A program made the translations under genes and the position numbers. 29,999 nt of DNA, taken from contig CAZEFT010000026.1 of the NCBI GenBank assembly GCA_964511495.1, positions 1 through 29,999 on the forward strand, read 5' to 3'. How positions within the stretch are numbered: position 1 is the first letter of the stretch; each line of letters begins with the position of its first letter. Below are positions 23,840 to 29,999 of the stretch, one piece after another. This stretch comes from Litorimonas sp964511495. Lineage in GTDB: Bacteria; Pseudomonadota; Alphaproteobacteria; Caulobacterales; Maricaulaceae. The notes beneath the pieces are model-generated. The model worked only from the letters and a program-made list of their open reading frames with translations. It had not been told where the DNA came from and searched no databases.

Positions 23840-24847
23840 TTACGGCGTTCTGTAGGCATCAATCGAGAAACGACGATTGCCATGACTATGACCGCATCCT
23901 GCCGGGTGAGGGTGGATTAAAATATCCGCCGCTTGAAACTCCGCCATAAGCCGCTTTTCTGCCTGCAAAATAATGTCATGGGCTTCGGATAAGGAGAGCG
24001 TCTCATCCATGTCTAAACGCATTTGAATGTGGACATGTGGCCCCGAAGCGCGCGTGCGTAATTCCGTAACGGCCCGCACGCGAGGGTCTGCCATGGCCAA
24101 TCGCGTAATCAGATGACGTTCTTTTTCGCCCAATTCCATATCCATAAGTTGCGCCCAAGCCAGACGCCCGACACGATAGGCCGTGTAAAGCAACCACAGA
24201 GCCATCACCGTTCCGACGACCGCATCAGCCCAAACAAATGGTGTGAAGGTGGCCAGAACTAGCCCTAAAATGACAAACAGATTGGCAAAGAGGTCAGCAA
24301 CATAATGCGCCCGGTCACCCCGAACGGCGATAGACCCCGTAGCCCGAATGGCCCAGCTTTGTGCGATAATCAGCCAGAGCGTGATCACGATAAAAACGCC
24401 CATGATGAAGATAGCGAAGCCTGAATTGGTCACATGGTGATGTCCGTCTATGCGCTCAATAACTTCTTCCAGCAGATGAAATGCCGCAAAGACGATTAAG
24501 CAGACTTGAAAGACCGCAGAAAAACTCTCTGCTTTGCCGCGTCCAAAACGATAATTTCCGTCGGGTTTTCGTGAGGCATAACGAACGGCAATAAAGCTAG
24601 AAATCGCACCAAACATATCCAGCCCTGAATGAACCAATGAGGACAAAATACCGATGGAATGGGTGCCTTGCCAGAGGAATAATTTGCCGACCGTCAACAA
24701 CAAGCCGACGATAACGGCAAGGGCCGTAATCCGCCGCGTAATACGGGAGGCGTTTTCAGGTGGTAGACGTCCAGGCAGGCCACGCCGATCAGGTCGATCA
24801 AACCGTGTGTCTTCCGTCGGGTCAAAATTGTCCGGTGCGGCGCTCAT
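23840..24847 (-). CDS. Cation diffusion facilitator (CDF) metal transporter
   Basis: A 335-residue proton-coupled exporter of divalent metals (zinc, iron, cobalt or manganese). Six helices are predicted. The metal site is His73-x3-Asp77 (SLVHSGLDMFG) in helix 2 and His181-x3-Asp185 (RAHYVADLFANL) in helix 5. The first pair is HxxxD rather than the DxxxD of FieF, which leans toward zinc-type selectivity, as inference. The C-terminal cytoplasmic domain (about 250-330) ends in a His-rich segment (ILIHPHPAGCGHSHGNRR) that may sense metal. An N-terminal extension of about 35 residues rich in Asp/Arg/Pro is unusual. No clear ribosome-binding site precedes the ATG. Confidence 0.93.
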   Translation of the reverse strand: MSAAPDNFDPTEDTRFDRPDRRGLPGRLPPENASRITRRITALAVIVGLLLTVGKLFLWQGTHSIGILSSLVHSGLDMFGAISSFIAVRYASRKPDGNYRFGRGKAESFSAVFQVCLIVFAAFHLLEEVIERIDGHHHVTNSGFAIFIMGVFIVITLWLIIAQSWAIRATGSIAVRGDRAHYVADLFANLFVILGLVLATFTPFVWADAVVGTVMALWLLYTAYRVGRLAWAQLMDMELGEKERHLITRLAMADPRVRAVTELRTRASGPHVHIQMRLDMDETLSLSEAHDIILQAEKRLMAEFQAADILIHPHPAGCGHSHGNRRFSIDAYRTP

Positions 24848-24881
24848 AATCGTGCTGTTATACCATAACTTTTAAGGAGGC

Positions 24882-24893
24882 GACAATTTTGTC
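24882..24893. promoter_or_regulatory. Palindrome in the CDF / M1 aminopeptidase intergenic region
   Basis: GACAA-TT-TTGTC (24882-24893) is a perfect two-fold site, 35 bases upstream of the CDF start on the other strand. Its core ACAATTTTGT matches that of the site at 16559-16570 (reverse strand). It may be an operator of the CDF gene. It also overlaps the possible small reading frame that starts at 24889. Confidence 0.3.
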
Positions 24894-25005
24894 ACTATTT
24901 TTATTGGCGCCGTATTCAGATGCGAACGGAGCCCAAAATAATTTGGAATATTTCGCCTTAGATTGTCCTTTTTGCGTGGTGGTGTTGCCTTTTTTTATTC
25001 GTTAA
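24889..25005 (+). CDS. Possible 38-residue small ORF before the M1 aminopeptidase gene
   Basis: A TTG codon at 24889 lies 8 bases after an exact AAGGAGG (24874-24880) and opens a 38-codon frame ending TAA at 25003-25005, 30 bases before the M1 gene. The product would be MSLFLLAPYSDANGAQ followed by a hydrophobic C-terminus (DCPFCVVVLPFFIR) with a C-x-x-C pair. No family is recognised. The strong ribosome-binding site is the only support; the reading frame could be chance, or the AAGGAGG could belong to an unrelated regulatory sequence. Confidence 0.2.
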   Translation: MSLFLLAPYSDANGAQNNLEYFALDCPFCVVVLPFFIR

Positions 25006-25035
25006 CAGAGACCTGTTCTCATTTTCAGGTGTTCT

Positions 25036-27765
25036 ATGTCCTATAAATATTTCTCTCTCGCGGCTTTGACTTCGCTCAGTTTCATACTTTCAGCGTGTGG
25101 GGAAGTGTCCACGGATCAGGATATGCATTCTGATACAGTCAAAACATCCGTTTTTTCCGCTGACGGCATCCCTCATGCGCAGCTCCCTGACACGGTTATT
25201 CCGCAGAATTACGTCATTGATATGCGTATGGACCCGGATGCAGAGGGGTTTTCGGGCACGGTTCAAATCACTGTGGAGAATAAAGAAGCGACACAGAAAA
25301 TCTGGATGCATGGCAAACACATGACGGTCTCCCGCGCTGTCGCGACCCTGTCAGATGGCAAAGATGTCCCGCTGACGTTTACGGAATTATCGGCAGAGGC
25401 TGCACCATCAGGTATTGCGCATCTGACATCTGAAACGGTTTTGCCCAAAGGTATGATGACGCTGACGCTCGATTACCAAACGCCTTATAACCAAGCTCTA
25501 AACTCCGCCTATCAAGTGAAACGCAGCGGTGAAGGCTATATCATTACTCAGTTCGAACCTCTCGGTGCGCGCGAGGCTTTCCCGAGCTTTGATGAACCCA
25601 AATATAAAGTGCCGTTCAAGCTCTCCATCACAGCGCCTCAATCTGATTTCGTTTACGCCAATACGCCGAAAACCAACTCCACAGAGATGGAAGACGGTTG
25701 GGTGAAACATGACTTTGCTCAAACGCGGCCTTTGCCGACCTACCTCATCGCCTTTGGGGCAGGGCCGTGGGATGTCGTGGATTTCGGTATCTTGCCCAAA
25801 AACGATATTCGCCAAACTGATTTGCGCCTGCGCGGCATTGCGGCCAAAGGCGAAGGCAAAAACATGACCTATGCGTTGGAGAATACGGACGGTATTTTGA
25901 AAGCGTTGGAGGGCTATTTCGGCTCGCCTTATCCTTATGAGAAGCTCGATATTATCGCGGCCCCTGATTACGCGTTCGGGGCGATGGAAAATCCGGGCGC
26001 GATTGTTTACCGCGAAAGCCTGTTACTCTTGGGCGATAATCCACCCCTGTCACAAATTCGGTCTTATGCGGGTGTGCATTCTCATGAATTGGCGCATCAA
26101 TGGTTCGGCAATTTAGTGACCCCTGTCTGGTGGGAAGACATCTGGCTGAACGAAGCCTTTGCCACATGGGCGGGCAATAAAGGCACAGCCCTTTGGAAAC
26201 CCGAAGGCAATTTTGATCGTCGCACGTTGAATTCGGCATTGGGGGCGATGAATATTGATACGCTGTCGACAACCCGCAAAGTGCGCGAGCCGTTAGACCG
26301 CTCTGAAAATGTCATGGATCAATTTGACGGTATTACTTACCGCAAGGGCGGGGGCGTGCTGTCCATGTTTGAGAGCTATGTCGGCGAAGATAAATTCCGC
26401 GACGGCGTCCGCCTGCATATGGACCGTTATGCCGATGACGTGGCGACGGGTGATGATTTCTTTAATTCCATAGCGGACGGGTCGGGTAATCCTGATGTCG
26501 TCGACGCGATGAAGAGCTTTGTCGACCAAGCGGGCCTGCCTTTGGTGAAGGCCTCGTTGAGTTGCAGCAATAACAAGATGAAATTGCGTTTGTCGCAATC
26601 CCGCTACGCCCCCTTAGGATCAAAGACACAACAGGGCCAGACATGGCAAATTCCGGTTTGCGCTAAATTCGGTTATGCGGATGGCGAGACATCGAAATCC
26701 TGTGTCTTGATGAAAGACCGCAACCTCACGCAAACTTCGGATGTAGAAAACTGTCCGACCTTTATGACACCCAATGAAAATGGAGCCGGCTATTATCGCT
26801 TCACATTAGATACGCAGGGCTGGTCAGACCTTATCGCCAATATTGATGCACTCAACACACGTGAAGTTCTGACGGTGATGGACAGTCTCGTCGCGGCGTT
26901 TCGCGCCGGTGAAGTCGACTCTTCCGTCTTCCTCGACGGCATGTCCAAATTCGCGGCCCATCCTGAATATGATGTGGCCTCCGGCTCTACCCGTCTCATC
27001 GGCTTTATGTATGACGAATTACCCGAGGCCCGTGACGACCTTGCGCGTTATGTCACTGATAATTACAAAGCGCGTTTTGAACGCGTGCGCGGCACAAACA
27101 CGATTGAGGGTAATCTCTTGGCCCCGTCTTTGGCGGCGCAACTGGCCTATCGTGGCAATGACCAATCCCTGCGTGAAGACATGGCCTTAAAAGGTGCAAA
27201 ATATTTGGGGCTTGATGGACGTCTGGATAAAAAAGCCGTCGCCCCGAATATGCTGGGCCTCGCACTATCCATGGCCATGAAAGAACTGGGGGAGGCCACA
27301 TATGAGCCGCTCATGGACTTGGCCATATCCGGCACGCCTTTAGAAAAAAGCCGGGCCTTGGGCGCTTTGACAGCCACAAATGATAAAGATATTGCGCAGA
27401 GGCTTTTGGCTCTCGCCTTGGATAAGGACAGCGCCCTCACCGGGCGGCAGGCAAGCTCTATCGTCAATGGTCTCTTGGGCTCATCCCTGCATGGCGAAAT
27501 GACATGGGACTGGCTGACGGCGAATTTCACGCAATATGTCAATGATCGTGTGCCGGACGTCCGCAAAGGCCGTATGCCTTTTGCGGGCAGTAATTTCTGT
27601 TCCAATGAAGACCGCGATGAGGTTGAACGCTTTATGACAGCCAATGCCGACACCATTCCCGGCTATGAACGCAGCCTCAAACAGGTCTTGGAAAGCATCG
27701 AGCTCTGCGCCGCCCTGAAACAGGAAAAATCGGACGAACTCGTCAAAGCGCTTGCTGCGCGCTAG
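25036..27765 (+). CDS. M1 family aminopeptidase, lipoprotein
   Basis: A 909-residue zinc metallopeptidase that removes N-terminal residues from peptides, outside the cytoplasm. The signal peptide ends in lipobox LSAC (Cys21). The beta-saddle N-terminal domain runs about 45-255. The catalytic domain has the substrate motif GAMENPG (315-321) and zinc motif HELAHQW (His350, Glu351, His354) with the distal Glu373 in LNEAFATWAG. The helical ERAP1_C-like domain fills about 590-905. Four cysteines in the 545-600 region (SLSCSNN, VCAKF, SCVLM, NCPTF) may form disulfides, fitting a secreted protein. It is monocistronic and followed by a structured AT-richer intergenic stretch. The symbol pepN is avoided, since this is the secreted rather than the cytoplasmic type. 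Confidence 0.95.
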   Translation: MSYKYFSLAALTSLSFILSACGEVSTDQDMHSDTVKTSVFSADGIPHAQLPDTVIPQNYVIDMRMDPDAEGFSGTVQITVENKEATQKIWMHGKHMTVSRAVATLSDGKDVPLTFTELSAEAAPSGIAHLTSETVLPKGMMTLTLDYQTPYNQALNSAYQVKRSGEGYIITQFEPLGAREAFPSFDEPKYKVPFKLSITAPQSDFVYANTPKTNSTEMEDGWVKHDFAQTRPLPTYLIAFGAGPWDVVDFGILPKNDIRQTDLRLRGIAAKGEGKNMTYALENTDGILKALEGYFGSPYPYEKLDIIAAPDYAFGAMENPGAIVYRESLLLLGDNPPLSQIRSYAGVHSHELAHQWFGNLVTPVWWEDIWLNEAFATWAGNKGTALWKPEGNFDRRTLNSALGAMNIDTLSTTRKVREPLDRSENVMDQFDGITYRKGGGVLSMFESYVGEDKFRDGVRLHMDRYADDVATGDDFFNSIADGSGNPDVVDAMKSFVDQAGLPLVKASLSCSNNKMKLRLSQSRYAPLGSKTQQGQTWQIPVCAKFGYADGETSKSCVLMKDRNLTQTSDVENCPTFMTPNENGAGYYRFTLDTQGWSDLIANIDALNTREVLTVMDSLVAAFRAGEVDSSVFLDGMSKFAAHPEYDVASGSTRLIGFMYDELPEARDDLARYVTDNYKARFERVRGTNTIEGNLLAPSLAAQLAYRGNDQSLREDMALKGAKYLGLDGRLDKKAVAPNMLGLALSMAMKELGEATYEPLMDLAISGTPLEKSRALGALTATNDKDIAQRLLALALDKDSALTGRQASSIVNGLLGSSLHGEMTWDWLTANFTQYVNDRVPDVRKGRMPFAGSNFCSNEDRDEVERFMTANADTIPGYERSLKQVLESIELCAALKQEKSDELVKALAAR

Positions 27766-27981
27766 GGGTGGTGGACAAGAAATTTCATATTGAATTTGAT
27801 GTCATAGCGGTTCTGAGTTCGTTGGGTTGTAAGATTACTTATCCGCTTAGGGGGCTTAGGAGACGTTAGGCTCTTGCCTAAAAATCGATTCTGTGAACCG
27901 ATTTTAGTCGGATAAGGCCACGGCAGTGGCAAAGCGGATACAAAATGAATGGAAGCGTAAAGCTCCCACTCTGTTTCGCTT
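27766..27981. other. Structured intergenic stretch between M1 aminopeptidase and RKIP-like gene
   Basis: A 216-base gap with nested inverted repeats. CTTATCCG (27838-27845) pairs with CGGATAAG (27909-27916). Inside it CTAAAAATCG (27878-27887) pairs with CGATTTTAG (27899-27907) with one bulge. Three TTAGG units lie at 27847-27870. Further right GGAAGC (about 27951) pairs with GCTCCC across GTAAA with one mismatch and could end the RKIP transcript on the minus strand. No conserved small gene was recognised. The nested repeat may be a decayed palindromic element or a structured RNA. Confidence 0.4.
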
Positions 27982-28530
27982 CTACCGCGTGTATACCGCT
28001 GTAATTTTTGAAGACGCAATGGTATTAGCATTAATCATATAGCCTGCTAAAGCATTACTCGCCGACGCCGGAATATCGAGTTTTTCCGTTCCAAGCGCAT
28101 GAATTTTGAACTGATATCTATGTACTTCACCCGGTGGCGGACAGGCCCCGCCAAAGCCGATGGTTCCGTAATCGTTCTTTAATTCAATTGACTGTTTAGG
28201 CATGAGTGATGTGCCACTTGCATTTTTCTTAATTGATTTGACAGTGGCGGGAATGTTGAAGGTATTCCAATGCCACCATCCAGACCCTGTTGGTGCGTCT
28301 GGGTCATAGGCAGTGATTGCAAAACTTTTCGTTCCTAAAGGTGCGTTGGACCATGATAGTTGCGGTGACATATCCTCTCCTTCGCACCCAAACCCTTGAA
28401 AAACGTGAGTATTGGAGAGTTTCTCACCTTCTGCGATGTCTGAACTTTGGAGCCGGAAATCACCAGCAAAAGCGGCGGAAGAAAAGACCATTGTAAGAAT
28501 AAGTCCGAAGTTTAGTTTTTTAAGAAACAT
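27982..28530 (-). CDS. YbhB/YbcL family RKIP-like secreted protein
   Basis: A 182-residue protein of the phosphatidylethanolamine-binding / Raf-kinase-inhibitor-like family. It starts with a signal peptide (FGLILTMVFSSAAFAG, cleaved near residue 23), so it acts in the periplasm. The family motifs are DPDAPTGSGWWHWNTFNIPA and GFGGACPPPGEVHRYQFKIH, which form the anion pocket. The biological ligand in bacteria is not known. AAAAGG lies 8 bases before the ATG. It lies just downstream of the AraC-family regulator gene on the same strand, with 100 bases between; the regulator may control it. Confidence 0.92.
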   Translation of the reverse strand: MFLKKLNFGLILTMVFSSAAFAGDFRLQSSDIAEGEKLSNTHVFQGFGCEGEDMSPQLSWSNAPLGTKSFAITAYDPDAPTGSGWWHWNTFNIPATVKSIKKNASGTSLMPKQSIELKNDYGTIGFGGACPPPGEVHRYQFKIHALGTEKLDIPASASNALAGYMINANTIASSKITAVYTR

Positions 28531-28630
28531 GATGTTTTTCCTTTTTCATAAAGCATTGTTGATGCTCCATTATTAAAAGGAAAACTGAGGCCAAGCTTCC
28601 GTCATCCAAGCAATGATTGTCGGCAAACGC

Positions 28631-29446
28631 TCAACTTTCTGAGAATCTGATTTGACTTGGTTTAATTCCGAAGCGGTCTTTGAAGGCGTCAGAAAAATGC
28701 GAGGGAGTTTTAAACCCACATATCAAGGCGATTTCTGTTATTGGGTCAGTGGTAGATTGCAGCAGGCTTAACCCGTGTTCTAATCTGGTGTTTTTTAATA
28801 TCTTGGAAAACCTGTCCCCCGTCTTTGCGAGTGTTCGACGCAAGGTGGCTTCACTCATGGCAAGTTCATTCGAGACTTCTCTGGATTTCCAAGAATGGCC
28901 AATATCGGATTCGATAACAGCCCGTACGCGGCTAAGTGGAGATTCATCATGGGCATGAAATAGGGCAATGCCTTTAGATTTTAACCAAACCAAAGGCTCT
29001 AATAAGCGATGTTGGAGAATGCTCTGAGGAAGGTCGGTATCGTTCAGCGTTTGCTCTATCAACGCCAAAATCGACATCGGATTATCTGGGATGGCTTCAA
29101 TAATCTGAATTCCATCAGGCTGCGATACAAATTTTCGTTCGTGGAAAACTGTCTGGACGAGCTGTTTTGTAAAACTAACCCCTGTCGCTTTGTAGTCATC
29201 ATTCAATCGTGGGTGATTTTCCATTGTCACAACTGAATTAGGCGGGAATATTATCAGATCACCTGACTGACCGGTCAGTTCCCCATTTATGGGACAGACA
29301 ACCTCTTTCGTACCGTTTGCGATGAAAAATAAAAACGTGTTGCGAAAGTACATTTCTGTAAATTTCGCGGTCGTCGCTTGCGTGATTGGTAGGATTGAAA
29401 CGTTGAAGGCGTTAGAATTAGGAGCAATGATGTTAGCCTCTGTCAT
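28631..29446 (-). CDS. AraC family transcriptional regulator
   Basis: A 271-residue DNA-binding protein with an N-terminal cupin-like sensing domain (about 1-140) and a C-terminal pair of helix-turn-helices (about 165-265). The second carries the family signature: ITEIALICGFKTPSHFSDAF ahead of KDRFGIKPSQIR. The first HTH is SREVSNELAMSEATLRRTLA. The ATG at 29446 has GGAG 5 bases upstream; an ATG at 29461 lacks this. The effector and target are unknown; the RKIP-like gene immediately downstream is the natural candidate. The gene is more AT-rich than the left part of the window, consistent with accessory DNA. Confidence 0.93.
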   Translation of the reverse strand: MTEANIIAPNSNAFNVSILPITQATTAKFTEMYFRNTFLFFIANGTKEVVCPINGELTGQSGDLIIFPPNSVVTMENHPRLNDDYKATGVSFTKQLVQTVFHERKFVSQPDGIQIIEAIPDNPMSILALIEQTLNDTDLPQSILQHRLLEPLVWLKSKGIALFHAHDESPLSRVRAVIESDIGHSWKSREVSNELAMSEATLRRTLAKTGDRFSKILKNTRLEHGLSLLQSTTDPITEIALICGFKTPSHFSDAFKDRFGIKPSQIRFSES

Positions 29447-29519
29447 TGACTCTCCATTCATATTAACAGGAAATTATAATGATATACTGAATGAAAACAC
29501 CCTATGAATATATAATAAT

Positions 29520-29789
29520 ATGAGGAAAAACATCCAAAAAACAAAGGTAGACTATTCGATTTTTCGAAATATCTTTATTACAATTATTCTGGTCTTCATA
29601 CTAACTATGACTGTTGTGGGGCTAAGCTACGCGCAAGATATTTTGTTGATAGACCTAGTCACGCTTTCATTGTTCTTCAGCTTATTGGGTGGTTTGCTTG
29701 TAGGCGCGATTACTGCAATTTTTACTTTTTTCATAAGCGGTAAACAAGCACATGATTGTAGAACAAAATATACATCCCAGTTCAAATAA
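29520..29789 (+). CDS. Small AT-rich membrane protein, unknown function
   Basis: An 89-residue product with two hydrophobic segments (NIFITIILVFILTMTVVGL and SLFFSLLGGLLVGAITAIF) and a polar, Lys-containing tail ending TSQFK. No named family is recognised. The ATG lacks a clear ribosome-binding site, and the AT-rich start region (29459-29519) is a plausible divergent promoter shared with the AraC-type gene. It may be a real small gene in accessory DNA, or a chance frame. Confidence 0.45.
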   Translation: MRKNIQKTKVDYSIFRNIFITIILVFILTMTVVGLSYAQDILLIDLVTLSLFFSLLGGLLVGAITAIFTFFISGKQAHDCRTKYTSQFK

Positions 29790-29999
29790 GCGACACCTGA
29801 AATAACGGTCTCTAACTTCCGCTTTGGGGATTAATCCGCATTTAGCATTTCAAAACCCTCAATAAATTCAGTCTCTTGTGAGAAAATCAAGAGAATGATC
29901 CACGATCTGTGATCTTGGCGTATATTGAGTTTGTTCTTTCACGACGGGCCTAATCGTACGTTGGATTGGCGTGAAAGATGACATGCGTTGTTAAAAGGC
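29790..29999. other. Right-end non-coding stretch with two hairpins
   Basis: No reading frame is supported in these 210 bases. TCTCTTG (29872-29878) pairs with CAAGAGA (29888-29894), loop 9. TCTTTCACG (29935-29943) pairs perfectly with CGTGAAAGA (29970-29978), loop 26. Three GATC tetramers cluster at 29898-29915. These may be the terminator of the small membrane protein gene and the edge of a repeat element; the window ends before this can be settled. Confidence 0.4.

Noticed and set aside
27762..28031. An 89-codon minus-strand frame across the M1/RKIP gap
   Set aside because: It overlaps the real RKIP-like gene and the nested repeats, and its product looks like random translation.
1..29999. 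CRISPR array, transposase, integrase or defence operon
   Set aside because: No regularly spaced direct repeats and no mobile-element or defence-nuclease proteins were seen; the HerA-like ATPase is the housekeeping DUF853 type without a nuclease partner.

Overview
The window reads as chromosomal DNA of a marine alphaproteobacterium with roughly half G+C, most likely near the Maricaulales/Hyphomonadales (Hyphomonadaceae or Robiginitomaculaceae type). The support is an FzlA-type FtsZ-binding protein, a type-B-like 41-residue L36, DUF2794 and DUF1223 proteins, a bifunctional MnmC, and a secreted-peptidase repertoire typical of that group. The taxonomic placement is inference from gene content, not a computed result. 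No tRNA, rRNA, CRISPR array or intact insertion sequence was recognised.

Layout. 1-2541 (+) is a phage-shock-protein locus: the 3' part of pspA, then pspB, pspC, a 71-aa secreted protein and a secreted GSGD-repeat beta-helix protein. 2563-5602 (-) holds mnmC and a lipoprotein lytic transglycosylase with a peptidoglycan-binding domain. 5797-6769 (+) holds rpmJ (L36) and a secreted TPR protein. 6766-13297 (-) is a tight seven-gene array in transcription order: HerA-like ATPase, glutamyl-Q tRNA(Asp) synthetase, TRIC/YicG channel, Rieske oxygenase, membrane dipeptidase M19, lipoprotein peptidase M28, GIY-YIG protein. 13453-16028 (+) holds an AI-2E family transporter, DUF1223 and DUF2794. 16146-17399 (-) holds a small membrane protein and a Bax-inhibitor-1 protein, each followed by a clear intrinsic terminator. 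17525-19184 (+) holds an aldo/keto reductase and the RNA 2',3'-cyclic phosphodiesterase. 19195-24847 (-) holds a small membrane protein, a membrane glycosyltransferase, queG, an unrecognised exported helical protein, fzlA and a CDF metal transporter. 25036-27765 (+) is a large lipoprotein M1 aminopeptidase. After about 27770 the DNA turns more AT-rich and looks accessory: a structured intergenic stretch, a secreted RKIP-like protein, an AraC-family regulator and a small membrane protein.

How the genes work together. Three themes recur. Envelope maintenance: Psp system, lytic transglycosylase, FzlA, glycosyltransferase. tRNA wobble-base modification: MnmC makes mnm5s2U34, QueG completes queuosine, and the GluQ synthetase glutamylates that queuosine in tRNA(Asp). 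Peptide scavenging outside the cytoplasm: M28, M19 and M1 metallopeptidases. Most of the window is ordinary core genome. The parts that deserve a second look are the extended psp operon with its internal perfect inverted repeat, the unknown exported protein translationally close to queG, several strongly structured intergenic regions (15441-15540, 23755-23829, 27838-27916), and the AT-rich right end. I did not find evidence for a convincingly new defence or mobile system.
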